From contig PDRY01000013.1 in the NCBI GenBank assembly GCA_002748265.1, positions 344,669 to 408,668 of the forward strand: DNA of 64,000 nt, read 5' to 3'. The notes under the pieces were generated by a model. That model was not told where the DNA came from. It saw only the letters and a program-made list of their open reading frames with translations, and did not search any database. Made by a program: the position numbers and the translations under genes. This stretch comes from Rhodobacterales bacterium. Lineage in GTDB: Bacteria > Pseudomonadota > Alphaproteobacteria > Rhodobacterales > Rhodobacteraceae. This document shows, piece by piece, positions 37,745 to 46,923 of this stretch (position 1 is its first letter; each line of letters starts with the position of its first letter).

Positions 37745-38917
37745 ATGGCTTCATATAAGATCTCTGCATTTGTATCCGTCACGCTGTCTGCGGTGGCGGT
37801 GTCGGTCATCATGCCGATCCTCGCGCCCATCGCGCGGGTCGTTGGGCTGACAGAAATTCAGGTCGGCATCATCGTGTCGGTCGGCTCGGCGGTGATGGCC
37901 GTCGCCGGGGCGATGTGGGGGCGGCTCAGTGACCGCATCGGGCGCCAGCCGATCATGGCGGCGGGCTTTGCGGGCGTCGGGGTGACCTACATCGTTTACA
38001 CATGGCTGACCTGGCTTGGCATGACAGGTGCGCTGACCGCTGGCGCTTTGTTCCTGTCGCTTGTGGCTTCGCGCGCGGCGATCGGGGTGTTCCTACCCGC
38101 CGTCCCGGCCGCCGCGCAGGCCCTGGTTGCGGACAACACGACCGAAGAAGAGCGCAGCACCGGCATGGCGCTGATCGGGGCGGCAAACGGTCTGGGGATG
38201 GTGATCGGGCCGGTGATGGGGGGCGGTCTGGCAATCATCGGGCTGATCTGGCCGCTCTTTGCAACGGTGGTGGTCAGCCTGCTGGCGCTTGTCTTTGTCC
38301 TGCTGTGGGTGCCGCGCAGCCGTCCGGTGCCCCGGATCGCGGACAGCACCTTGTCGGCCCGTGCGCTGTGGCGGTGGCTGCTTGCGGCATTCGTTGTGTT
38401 CGGCGCGATCATCACCATGCAGGTGGTGGCCGGGTTCTATATCCAGGACAGTCTGGGCCTGACTGAGGCGGAGACCGCTCCGGTGCTCGCAGGTGCGCTG
38501 TTTTGCGTCGGCCTTGCGATGATCCTGATGCAGATCGTGCAGATCAAGTGGCTCAAATGGGCGCCGCGCCCGCTGATGATCAGCGGTGCCGCCCTTTGGA
38601 TCGCGGGGTTCGTCTGCCTGCTGGCGACCGCGACGGAGCCTCTCTACTACCTGTCCTATGCGGTGCTGGGGGTCGGGAACGGTCTTTTGTTTCCGGGGGT
38701 GATCGCAGGGGCGTCGCTCAATGCCGGGGCGGATCATCAGGGCGGCGTCGCGGGGTTGATTGCGGCCGCGCAGGGCTCTGCTGCGATCATCACACCGCTG
38801 GGCAGCACAGTTCTGTACCACGCACAGCCCGAATGGCCGTTCTATGCGGCGGGGGCGGGGATGGTGGTGCTGATCCTGCTGTTCTTGCCTCCTTCAAGCG
38901 CCGCGCTGACGCGTTAG
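37745..38917 (+). CDS. Major facilitator superfamily transporter
   Basis: 390 aa with about 12 hydrophobic segments. The MFS motif A is seen in the loop after TM2 (GRLSDRIGRQPIM). Resembles drug/H+ antiporter-1 type exporters. Substrate unknown. The start at 37745 (MASYKIS) is used; an in-frame ATG 11 codons upstream is less likely. Confidence 0.85.
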   Translation: MASYKISAFVSVTLSAVAVSVIMPILAPIARVVGLTEIQVGIIVSVGSAVMAVAGAMWGRLSDRIGRQPIMAAGFAGVGVTYIVYTWLTWLGMTGALTAGALFLSLVASRAAIGVFLPAVPAAAQALVADNTTEEERSTGMALIGAANGLGMVIGPVMGGGLAIIGLIWPLFATVVVSLLALVFVLLWVPRSRPVPRIADSTLSARALWRWLLAAFVVFGAIITMQVVAGFYIQDSLGLTEAETAPVLAGALFCVGLAMILMQIVQIKWLKWAPRPLMISGAALWIAGFVCLLATATEPLYYLSYAVLGVGNGLLFPGVIAGASLNAGADHQGGVAGLIAAAQGSAAIITPLGSTVLYHAQPEWPFYAAGAGMVVLILLFLPPSSAALTR

Positions 38918-39335
38918 ACACAGAACTTGCATACTCGGCCATTGCACCTTGCGCCCTGTTGCCCTTAATTAGAGGGACGGACGTCCGAAAGACGTTTTTC
39001 GGTCCCGTCCGGTCAGATTCTCCGCCCGCCCCGTCCGGTCGCACCTTACGCGCCGGGGGCTGACGGCAAGGACAGGCCGTCCCGCACCTTTTGCGGGACA
39101 GGCCGAAAGACCGCCCGGCAGGGGCTTTATGTTTCCGGCCTGGGCCATGAATGGGCACCCCGCATCGCGGGTTGTCGGAGAAGAACCGCGATGCGCGAGC
39201 AGCGATCAACAACCCTCACCGCGGCGCCCTCAGGGCGCGCGCAGGGTGTCCTGCTGCGCGTTGCTATGGACAGTCACCCGATCATCAGGCCTTCCCCGCC
39301 ACGGGGCGGGCCTTTTTCGGGTGCGCAAGGACAAC
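38918..39335 (+). promoter_or_regulatory. Long leader of rne
   Basis: A 418-bp gene-free stretch ahead of rne. It contains a candidate promoter (TTGCAC 38942-38947, 18-bp spacer, TAATTA 38966-38971), a small hairpin ACGTC-CGAAA-GACGT with T5 (38981-38999), and a strong stem GTCCCGCA / TGCGGGAC (39079-39099) flanked by GACAGGCC repeats. In enterobacteria the rne leader mediates autoregulation by RNase E. A similar role here is only an inference. Confidence 0.45.
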
Positions 39336-42239
39336 ATGGCAAAGAAAATGCTGATCGATGCCACCCACGCGGAAGAGACCCGCGTCGTGGTGGTGGATGG
39401 AAACAAAGTCGAGGAGTTTGATTTCGAGACCCAATCCCGCAAGCAGCTTGCGGGAAATATCTACCTGGCCAAAGTGATGCGCGTGGAGCCGTCGCTTCAG
39501 GCGGCCTTCGTGGACTATGGTGGCAACCGTCACGGGTTCCTGGCCTTCAACGAAATCCATCCCGACTACTATCAAATTCCCGTCGCGGACCGCGAGGCTC
39601 TGCTGGCCGAGGAACAGGCCTATGCTGACAGCCTGAGCGCCGAAGCCGACGAGGAAGAGACCCCCAAGCCCAAGCGCCGCCGTTCGCGTAGCCGCTCCAA
39701 GGCGGAGAAGACTCGCAGCGACGATGCGGTTGTCACCAAGCCCAGCGAAGACATCGCGGGCATGGAGACGATTGAGCCCGCCGAGGGTGATCCGCGCGGC
39801 GATGATGCCGAAGCAGACGCCGCTCCTCTGGAGGCCGCTGAGGGCGCATCCCCCGCAGCCGAGACCCCGGAAGAAACCCCGACGACAGACGCGCCGCAGG
39901 ACGCGGCAAGCGCCGAGGACCAGCCTGAAACGGAAGCGGCGGCCTCGACCGAGGCTGGCGACACCGAAGAGGCGGCCCCGCAGGAGAGCGGTGAAGAGGC
40001 TGCGGCGCAGGATACGCAGGACGAAACCTCCGCGCCGGACGCCGCCAACGACGCGGCCGAAGAGCCCCAAGACGACGGAGATGCGCCTCAGGCCGATCCC
40101 GCGGATGACGAGGGCGACAAGCCCAAGGCTCGCGACGCAAGCGCCAAGGATGACGGTATCGAATCCGTGGCTCATGAGGACGAAAGCGAAGACATCCGTC
40201 CGCGCCGCAAGCCGCGCCCCAAGCGCTACAAAATCCAGGAGGTCGTCAAGGTCCGCCAGGTCATGCTGGTGCAGGTCGTCAAGGAAGAACGCGGCAACAA
40301 GGGCGCCGCGCTGACCACCTATCTCAGCCTTGCGGGCCGCTACTGCGTGCTCATGCCCAATACCGCGCGCGGGGGCGGGATCAGCCGCAAGATCACCAAT
40401 GCCAGCGATCGCAAGAAGCTCAAGGAAATTGCGACCAGCCTCGACGTGCCCAAGGGCGCGGGGCTGATCATCCGCACGGCGGGCAGCCAGCGAACCAAGA
40501 GCGAGATCAAGCGCGACTATGAATATCTTCAGCGCCTGTGGGAGCAGGTGCGTGAGCTGACGCTGAAATCCATCGCTCCGGCGCCGATCTACGAAGAGGG
40601 CAACCTCATCAAGCGCTCGATCCGCGACTATTACAGCAAAGAAATCGACGAGGTCATCGTCGAAGGCGATGCCGGTTACCGCGTGGCCAAGGACTTCATG
40701 AAGATGATCATGCCGTCCCACGCCAAGAACGTGAAACACTACACCGACCAGATGCCGCTCTATGCGCGCTATCAGGTGGAAACCACGCTGTCGGCAATGT
40801 TCAATCCGACGGTGCAGTTGCCCTCGGGCGGCTACATCGTGATCGGCATCACCGAAGCGCTTGTGGCAGTCGATGTGAACTCGGGCCGGGCGACGAAGGA
40901 AGGCTCGATTGAGCAAACCGCGCTCAAGACCAACCTTGAAGCCGCCGAAGAGGTTGCCCGCCAAGCCCGCCTGCGCGATCTGGCTGGTCTGATCGTGATC
41001 GACTTCATCGACATGGACGAGCGCAAGAACAATGCCGCCGTCGAAAAGCGCCTGAAGGACAAGCTCAAGACCGACCGCGCCCGCATCCAGGTTGGCAAGA
41101 TCAGCGGCTTTGGCCTGCTGGAGATGTCTCGCCAGCGTCTGCGCCCCGGCATGCTCGAAGCGACGACCCAGCCGTGCCCGCATTGCCATGGCACGGGCCT
41201 GCTGCGCTCGGATGACAACGTGGCGCTGTCCATCCTGCGCGCTTTGGAAGAAGAGGGCGTGCGCGGCCGCTCCCGCGAGGTCAAGGTGACCGCGCCGGTG
41301 GCCGTTGCAAACTACCTCATGAACCAAAAGCGCGAGCACATCGCCCAGATCGAAGCGCGCTACGGCATGTCCGTCCGCATCGAGGCGAGCGTCGATATGG
41401 TCTCGCCGGAATTCGGGCTTGAGAAGTTCAAGACCGCCACCCGCGCCGTGGCCGAAGTTGCGCGCCCGGTGGTGTCCTCCGACACGGCGGTGCTGGCCGA
41501 AGAGGCTCCGGTGATCGAAGCCGAAGAGCCCGACGCCGCCCCCGAGGACGACGAGCAGCCCAAGAAGAAGCGCCGCCGCCGCCGCCGCCGCCGCAAGCCC
41601 ACGGGCGAGGAGAATGGCGCGGAGGCCAACGGCGAGTCGCAAGAGAGCGGCGAAGAGGACGCCTCGGACGAGGCGGCCCCGTCGGGTGACGCGCCCGGTG
41701 AGGAGGGCGATGCGCCCGCCACCGAGGAAAAGCCGAAACGCCGCCGCTCCCGCTCGCGCCGTAAGAAGACGGAGGAGGCTCCGGCAGACACGGTCGCAGA
41801 GGGCGATGCAGCAGAGGTCGCGGAGGAGGCGCCTGCGCAAGAGGCGGCCCCTGAGGCGCCCGAGGCTGAAGAAAAGCCCAAGAAGCGCCGCCGGACCCGC
41901 CGCAAGAAGGCCGATGAGACCCCCGCAGCGGATGCGGCGGCCCCCGCAGAAGACGTGACCGAGGCACAACCGGAGCAAGCGGACACCTCCGCGCCGGAGG
42001 CCGAGCCTGTCGCTGAGACGCCCTCCGAAGACGTGAAGGCCGAAGAGGCTGCCGCGCCGTCGGCGGCTGAGGACGCTCCCGCAGAGCCGCTCCATGACCC
42101 GGCGCCCGAGCCGGTCGTGGCGGAGCCCGATGCCGGTCTGGCGGAAAGCCCGTCGCCCGAAGCGGCCGAACCCGCGGAGCCGCAGCCCGAAGAACCCGCC
42201 AAGCCCAAGCGGCGCGGCTGGTGGTCTCTGGGCCGCTGA
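39336..42239 (+). CDS. rne: Ribonuclease E
   Basis: Endoribonuclease and degradosome scaffold, 967 aa. The S1 RNA-binding domain begins at GNIYLAKVMRVEPSLQAAF, is interrupted by an acidic, Ala/Glu/Asp-rich insert of about 200 residues (roughly 95-295), and resumes at KIQEVVKVRQVMLVQVVKEE. The catalytic part follows with VDVNSGR and VIDFIDM (metal-binding aspartates) and the zinc link CPHCHGTG. The C-terminus is long, disordered and arginine-, glutamate- and alanine-rich, as expected for the scaffold region. The start at 39336 (MAKKMLIDATH) is the conserved one. Confidence 0.95.
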   Translation: MAKKMLIDATHAEETRVVVVDGNKVEEFDFETQSRKQLAGNIYLAKVMRVEPSLQAAFVDYGGNRHGFLAFNEIHPDYYQIPVADREALLAEEQAYADSLSAEADEEETPKPKRRRSRSRSKAEKTRSDDAVVTKPSEDIAGMETIEPAEGDPRGDDAEADAAPLEAAEGASPAAETPEETPTTDAPQDAASAEDQPETEAAASTEAGDTEEAAPQESGEEAAAQDTQDETSAPDAANDAAEEPQDDGDAPQADPADDEGDKPKARDASAKDDGIESVAHEDESEDIRPRRKPRPKRYKIQEVVKVRQVMLVQVVKEERGNKGAALTTYLSLAGRYCVLMPNTARGGGISRKITNASDRKKLKEIATSLDVPKGAGLIIRTAGSQRTKSEIKRDYEYLQRLWEQVRELTLKSIAPAPIYEEGNLIKRSIRDYYSKEIDEVIVEGDAGYRVAKDFMKMIMPSHAKNVKHYTDQMPLYARYQVETTLSAMFNPTVQLPSGGYIVIGITEALVAVDVNSGRATKEGSIEQTALKTNLEAAEEVARQARLRDLAGLIVIDFIDMDERKNNAAVEKRLKDKLKTDRARIQVGKISGFGLLEMSRQRLRPGMLEATTQPCPHCHGTGLLRSDDNVALSILRALEEEGVRGRSREVKVTAPVAVANYLMNQKREHIAQIEARYGMSVRIEASVDMVSPEFGLEKFKTATRAVAEVARPVVSSDTAVLAEEAPVIEAEEPDAAPEDDEQPKKKRRRRRRRRKPTGEENGAEANGESQESGEEDASDEAAPSGDAPGEEGDAPATEEKPKRRRSRSRRKKTEEAPADTVAEGDAAEVAEEAPAQEAAPEAPEAEEKPKKRRRTRRKKADETPAADAAAPAEDVTEAQPEQADTSAPEAEPVAETPSEDVKAEEAAAPSAAEDAPAEPLHDPAPEPVVAEPDAGLAESPSPEAAEPAEPQPEEPAKPKRRGWWSLGR

Positions 42240-42826
42240 GCGGGAAGGTCCTATGCCTTGATGTGGACGGGGTGGTCGTAACTGGCCGCCCCGACACCGG
42301 GGAGCGTTGGGACAGCCGTCTAGACGCGGATCTGGGCCTGGCGCCCACCACCTTGCAAGAGCGGTTCTTCGCCCCACACTGGGCAGATATCGTGCGGGGG
42401 CGGGCCGACATCCGCCCCGTTCTTGAAGCCGCGCTGCGCGGCACGCCTGTGCGGGCCTCTGATCTTCTGGACTACTGGCATGCTCAGGATTCGGGTCTGG
42501 ATCTGGCGGTGCTGGATGATGTCGCGCGATTGCGCGCGGCGGGCTGGCAGGTCTGGCTTGCCACCAATCAAGACGCCCTGCGGATGGGGTTTTTGATGGA
42601 TCGCCTCGGGCTTGGGACCCATGTCGATGGCGTCTTTTGCTCTGCCAAGATCGGAGCCGCGAAGCCAGAACCTGCGTTCTTCATGGCAATCGAGACGGAG
42701 CTTCAGCAACCGCCCGAGGCGCTCACGCTTGTCGATGACAGCCCCGCGAATACAGCGGCGGCGCGAGCGCGGGGATGGCACGGGGTGGATTGGCCGTCCG
42801 GGGCCCCTCTAAGCGCATTGCTTTAG
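42221..42826 (+). CDS. HAD-superfamily hydrolase
   Basis: 201 aa. HAD motif I is LCLDVDGVV, motif II is WLATNQ, the lysine and motif IV are in SAKIGAAKPEPAFF and LVDDSPANTAAA. Phosphatase or phosphoglucomutase-like; substrate unknown. Its ATG overlaps the end of rne by 19 bases, so it may be co-transcribed. Confidence 0.85.
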   Translation: MVSGPLSGKVLCLDVDGVVVTGRPDTGERWDSRLDADLGLAPTTLQERFFAPHWADIVRGRADIRPVLEAALRGTPVRASDLLDYWHAQDSGLDLAVLDDVARLRAAGWQVWLATNQDALRMGFLMDRLGLGTHVDGVFCSAKIGAAKPEPAFFMAIETELQQPPEALTLVDDSPANTAAARARGWHGVDWPSGAPLSALL

Positions 42827-42958
42827 CAGCAGGCCCCGCCCCTTATGCCGTGATCCATCCCGTCCGCGCGCTGCTTTGTCGCGCGCATGTGATGCGCGGC
42901 GGGGTGACGGCGCGTGGCGGCGCGGCTAGGAAAGGACAACTCAAGACCCGGAGACCCC

Positions 42959-43705
42959 ATGTCCGCTGATCTCGTCACCACCGCTGCCCTGCTGCCCGGC
43001 CTGTTCATTGCGCTCAGCGCGGGGCTGCTTTCGTTTCTGAGCCCCTGCGTCCTGCCCATCGTGCCGCCCTATCTGGCCTATATGGGCGGGGTGAGCGTCA
43101 ATGACCTAGAGGGCAAGGGCCGGGGCCGCGTCGTTATGGCCGCGCTGTTTTTCGTGCTGGGCCTGTCGGTCGTCTTCCTGCTGATGGGGGCGTCGGCTTC
43201 GGCGCTCGGGCGGTTGTTCCTGAGCCGTCAGGAGCTGTTCGTGACCATCGCCGGGATCATCACGATGATCTTCGGCGCCCATTTCATCGGCGTGTTCCGC
43301 CTGGGGTTCCTGGATCGCGAGGCGCGGATGGAGGCGGGCGATCACGGCGGCAGCGCGCTTGGGGCTTTTGTGCTGGGGCTGGCCTTTGCCTTTGGCTGGA
43401 CGCCCTGCCTTGGCCCGGTGCTGGGCACCCTGATCGGCTTTGCCGCGACGCAGGGCAACGTGATGCAGGGCACCGCGCTGCTGGCCGCCTATGCTGTCGG
43501 GCTGGGGGTGCCGTTCCTTCTGGTCGCGATCTTCTTCCCGCGACTCAAGGGCGTCATGGCCTGGATGAAGCGGCATATGGACCGGGTCGAAAAGGTTTCG
43601 GGCCTGCTGCTGTGGACCGTGGGGCTCATGCTGCTGACCGGGCAGTTCACGCAGATGTCCAACTGGCTTCTCGATACGTTCCCCGGGCTGGCGACGCTGG
43701 GCTGA
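42959..43705 (+). CDS. ccdA: Cytochrome c biogenesis protein CcdA
   Basis: 248-aa polytopic protein of the CcdA/DsbD-beta family that moves electrons across the membrane to periplasmic thioredoxins. Cysteines: LSFLSPCVLPIVPPYLAYMGG and FAFGWTPCLGPVLGTL, the family signature pair. About six TM helices. The ATG at 42959 is preferred to the GTG/ATG further upstream. Single gene. Confidence 0.93.
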   Translation: MSADLVTTAALLPGLFIALSAGLLSFLSPCVLPIVPPYLAYMGGVSVNDLEGKGRGRVVMAALFFVLGLSVVFLLMGASASALGRLFLSRQELFVTIAGIITMIFGAHFIGVFRLGFLDREARMEAGDHGGSALGAFVLGLAFAFGWTPCLGPVLGTLIGFAATQGNVMQGTALLAAYAVGLGVPFLLVAIFFPRLKGVMAWMKRHMDRVEKVSGLLLWTVGLMLLTGQFTQMSNWLLDTFPGLATLG

Positions 43706-43821
43706 CGACCCCACTGTCAGGGGGCGGACCACGGCATATGCGGCGAAAAGAAACGGGGCGCGGGTCTTAAAGCTGCCGCGTTTTGGATCTAGGGTCTCCC
43801 CAGATTTCCATGGGTGTGTGC

Positions 43822-45048
43822 ATGTCGGTGAGACAGGTCAAACGAAGACGGGTCTTCTACATCCCCGGCTATGACCCGTTCCATCCGCGCCGGTATCGCG
43901 AGCTGTATCGCAGCGAAGGTGCGGAACAGGCGCGCATCAGTGGCTATGACCTCACGCTCAAGGGCCGTCAGGGCGGCGTCTATGGTTGGGACGTATGGTC
44001 TGCCCAGGACAGCGCCAACACCGAGACGTCTGTCGACGTGCTGGTGTGGTCCGACATCGTGCGCGACTCCATGGCGGGCGGGATCGCGGCCACCTATGGG
44101 CAGCTCTTGCGCACGGCCTGGGTCTATATCTCCTCCGGGGCGCTGTTCCGGCTGGCGGGGCTGCGCAAGGGGCCGGTGATCGCGGCGCTTTACCCGGTGG
44201 TGGCCCTGATCCTTCAGCTTTGGGCGGCGATCATCGCGGCGTGGCTGGGGGCGGGCTTTCTCGCCATGGGGCTGAACGCCCTTGGGATCACTGGGGCGGC
44301 GGTCTGGGCCGCGCAAGTGGCGGTAGCCCTCGGGATCGGCGGGGCGATCTTGCGATGGTTTCGAAAACACGATGGCCGCTTCTTTGCCTACTACCTGATG
44401 CATGATTATGCGTTCTCGGCCCGCTGGCGCGGCGCCGATCCGCCTGCATTGCGCGCCCGGATGAAAGAGTTCGAGGGCCGCATTGCCGCCGCGCTGTCGG
44501 GCGATGCCGATGAGGTGCTGATCGTCGGGCACAGCTCAGGCGCCCATATCGGCGTGTCGGTTCTGGCCGAGGTGATCCGGGCGGGTCGCGTGCCCGAGCA
44601 GGGGCCGACGCTGTCCTTCCTGTCGCTGGGGCAGGTGGTGCCGATGGTCAGCTTCCTGCCCGATGCGGGGGCGTTGCGCGGGGATCTGGCCTATCTGTCC
44701 ACCCGGCCCGAGCTGTTCTGGATGGACGTGACCGCGCCGGGGGATGGTTGCGCCTTCGCCTTGTGTGATCCGGTCGCGGTCAGCGGCGTGGCGCCCCAGG
44801 GGCAGCTGTGGCCGCGCGTGATTTCCGCCGCCTTCACCCAGACCCTGTCGCCCGCGCGGTGGAAAGAGCTGCGCCGCCGGTTCTTCCGGCTGCATTTTCA
44901 GTATCTGTGCGCGTTCGATCGACCGGGCGATTACGACTACTTCCGCATCACCGCCGGGCCGCAGACCCTGGCCGGGCGCTACGCAGACCGGGCGCCATCT
45001 CCGGCGCGGATCACGCGGCCTGCCAATCGCTATCGGAGCACGTCATGA
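43822..45048 (+). CDS. Membrane-associated alpha/beta hydrolase, unknown function
   Basis: 408 aa. The N-terminus (RRRVFYIPGYDPFHPRRYRE) and the nucleophile elbow VGHSSGAHIG point to a serine hydrolase. In between are two hydrophobic helices (about residues 105-165). No lipase or esterase subfamily is recognised. It overlaps the cytochrome P450 gene by four bases (ATGA), so the two are probably made together. The ATG at 43822 is chosen; one at 43810 also exists. Confidence 0.7.
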   Translation: MSVRQVKRRRVFYIPGYDPFHPRRYRELYRSEGAEQARISGYDLTLKGRQGGVYGWDVWSAQDSANTETSVDVLVWSDIVRDSMAGGIAATYGQLLRTAWVYISSGALFRLAGLRKGPVIAALYPVVALILQLWAAIIAAWLGAGFLAMGLNALGITGAAVWAAQVAVALGIGGAILRWFRKHDGRFFAYYLMHDYAFSARWRGADPPALRARMKEFEGRIAAALSGDADEVLIVGHSSGAHIGVSVLAEVIRAGRVPEQGPTLSFLSLGQVVPMVSFLPDAGALRGDLAYLSTRPELFWMDVTAPGDGCAFALCDPVAVSGVAPQGQLWPRVISAAFTQTLSPARWKELRRRFFRLHFQYLCAFDRPGDYDYFRITAGPQTLAGRYADRAPSPARITRPANRYRSTS

Positions 45049-46397
45049 TCCCGCCCAAGCCAGCGTCGCGATCCGAGAAAGTCTCGCTCTGGCGCTATAT
45101 GAAGCTGTTTCGGCAAGACATCCTTTCGGCCCAGCCCGCCAAGCTCTACCACGCCTGGATGGCGGAGTTCCGCACGCCCTTCTTTCGCAGCTACATGGTG
45201 AACGACCCCGCGCTGCTGGACGAGGTGCTAAAGGCGCGGCCCATGGAATTTCCGAAATCAAACCGGATCGGCGCGGGGCTGCGGCCCTTGCTGGGCAACA
45301 GTGTCTTTCTCACCAATGGAGAGACCTGGCTGCGGCAGCGGCGCATCATCGACCCGGCTTTTGAGGGCGGGCGCCTGCGCGATACCTTCCCGGCCATGTG
45401 GGAGGCCGGGGTGGCCAGCGTGGCCCGCATGGCGGCGCATGACGGTCCGGTGGAGATCGAAGAGGAATGCTCTCATGCCGCGGCGGACGTGATCTTCCGC
45501 ACGCTCTTTTCCGTGCCCATCGAAGACGAGATGGCCGCGCAGGTGTTCCACCGGTTCCGCGACTTTCAACGCAGCCAACCGATCCTGAACCTTGCCGCCT
45601 TCCTGCCGGGCCGCTGGGTGCCGCGGCTGTTCCGGCGCGAAACCCGCGCTGCCGCGCGCGACATCCGGGCCCTGATCGGCCAGATGGTGGCGCGCCGCGC
45701 CGCGCAGATCGCGGAGGGCTCCGCGCCCGACGATCTGGCGACCAAGATCATGACCACCCGCGATCCCGAAACCGGGGCGTGTTTCGACGCCGAAGAGATG
45801 GTGGATCAGGTCGCGATCTTTTTCCTCGCGGGGCACGAGACCTCGGCCTCCGCTCTGGGCTGGGCGCTTTACTTGCTGGCCACCCACCCCGACTGGCAGG
45901 AGAAGGTCGCGCAAGAGGCGCAAGCGCTGCGCCCCGAATTCGGCACGCTGCGCGATCTGCCGGTGACGCGGGACGTGTTCCGCGAGACCCTGCGCCTTTA
46001 CCCGCCGGTGCCGATGATGGTGCGCGAAACCACCAGGCCCGAGATCTGGCGCAAACGCAAAGTGCCCAAGGGCGCGCAAGTGGTGCTGAGCCCCTGGCAC
46101 CTCCACCGGCATGAGCGGCTTTGGGACAATCCCGACGTCTTCGACCCGGCGCGCTTTGCGACCGAGAACGGCAAGGAGGGGCTGCGCTGTGCCTATATGC
46201 CGTTCTCCGCCGGGCCGCGCGTGTGCACCGGTGCCGGGTTCGCGATGGCCGAAGGGCCGCTGCTGCTTGCCATGCTGCTCAGGGCGTTCCGGCTTGAGAC
46301 GGCGGGCGATCCGCCGGTGCCGGTGGCCTATCTGACGGTGCGCTCCAAGGATGGGATCTGGCTGCGGCTCACGCCTCGGGCCGGGGAGGCTGCCTGA
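45045..46397 (+). CDS. Cytochrome P450
   Basis: 450-aa soluble-type P450. I-helix oxygen motif AGHETSASAL, K-helix ExxR in RETLRLYPPVP, and heme-binding cysteine in FSAGPRVCTG. Contains WRKRKVPKGAQVV and HRHERLWDNPDVFDPARF, typical of fatty-acid or long-chain hydroxylases. Substrate unknown. Reads directly from the overlapping hydrolase gene, suggesting sequential chemistry on the same compound. No ferredoxin partner is next to it. Confidence 0.9.
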   Translation: MIPPKPASRSEKVSLWRYMKLFRQDILSAQPAKLYHAWMAEFRTPFFRSYMVNDPALLDEVLKARPMEFPKSNRIGAGLRPLLGNSVFLTNGETWLRQRRIIDPAFEGGRLRDTFPAMWEAGVASVARMAAHDGPVEIEEECSHAAADVIFRTLFSVPIEDEMAAQVFHRFRDFQRSQPILNLAAFLPGRWVPRLFRRETRAAARDIRALIGQMVARRAAQIAEGSAPDDLATKIMTTRDPETGACFDAEEMVDQVAIFFLAGHETSASALGWALYLLATHPDWQEKVAQEAQALRPEFGTLRDLPVTRDVFRETLRLYPPVPMMVRETTRPEIWRKRKVPKGAQVVLSPWHLHRHERLWDNPDVFDPARFATENGKEGLRCAYMPFSAGPRVCTGAGFAMAEGPLLLAMLLRAFRLETAGDPPVPVAYLTVRSKDGIWLRLTPRAGEAA

Positions 46398-46599
46398 CCT
46401 GCTCCAGCACGTAGACGCGGATCGCGGAGGCCAGCCCGACATCGCCGCGGGCCTCGTCGATACGGGCGGCGAGTTCGTTGATCGGAATGCCATCTTGCGC
46501 GGCGAGGCGGCGAAATTCCGTCCAGAAGATGTCTTCCAAAGACACAGAGGTCCGGTGCCCACGCAAGGTGAGCGAGTGTTTGACGGGGCGGCCGGTCAT
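46369..46599 (-). CDS. Ribbon-helix-helix domain protein
   Basis: A 76-aa RHH_4-type DNA-binding protein: RTSVSLEDIFWTEFRRLA and NELAARIDEARGD. It could act as a repressor or antitoxin-like protein. It overlaps the DUF4169 gene by four bases and the P450 3' end by 29. No toxin gene is seen. Confidence 0.75.
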   Translation of the reverse strand: MTGRPVKHSLTLRGHRTSVSLEDIFWTEFRRLAAQDGIPINELAARIDEARGDVGLASAIRVYVLEQVRQPPRPEA

Positions 46600-46790
46600 T
46601 GCGGATCGTCCTCCGGGGCCTCCCGAAGGTGCCCATCCAGATCGTGCGTGTCCTTGCGGGTGCGGGCCTCTTCCAACTGACGCTCGGCCTTGCTGCGGCC
46701 ATGCTTTGCGGCGTTGGCATCGGCGCGCGCACGCTTTGCGCTGCGCTCGCGCTCCTTGCGCCGCTTATTGAGGTTGATGACCTGTCCCAT
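46596..46790 (-). CDS. DUF4169 small basic protein
   Basis: 64 aa: MGQVINLNKRRKERERSAKR, then helical charged sequence. This is the DUF4169 family, which commonly sits beside an RHH protein in Rhodobacteraceae. Function unknown. Confidence 0.8.
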   Translation of the reverse strand: MGQVINLNKRRKERERSAKRARADANAAKHGRSKAERQLEEARTRKDTHDLDGHLREAPEDDPQ

Positions 46791-46923
46791 GCGCTCAGCC
46801 TAGCGCCGGGGGACTGGGGTGCCAAGGGCAGGGGGCGGCGATTAAGTCTTGCGCGGTGCGCGCGCTTTGCCCAATGGTGGTGCCCTGAACCGTTTCGAAT
46901 CACGATCAGTGGACAGGGGGCCG

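Noticed and set aside
38942-39335. Upstream extension of rne from an ATG at 39129
   Set aside because: The extension has no family similarity, and MAKKMLIDATH at 39336 is the conserved RNase E start.
39285-42377. 1030-codon minus-strand frame opposite rne
   Set aside because: Shadow of the repetitive Glu/Ala codons of rne.
46880-46910. TTTCGAATCACGATC considered as a tRNA T-loop
   Set aside because: No acceptor or anticodon stems could be paired around it.
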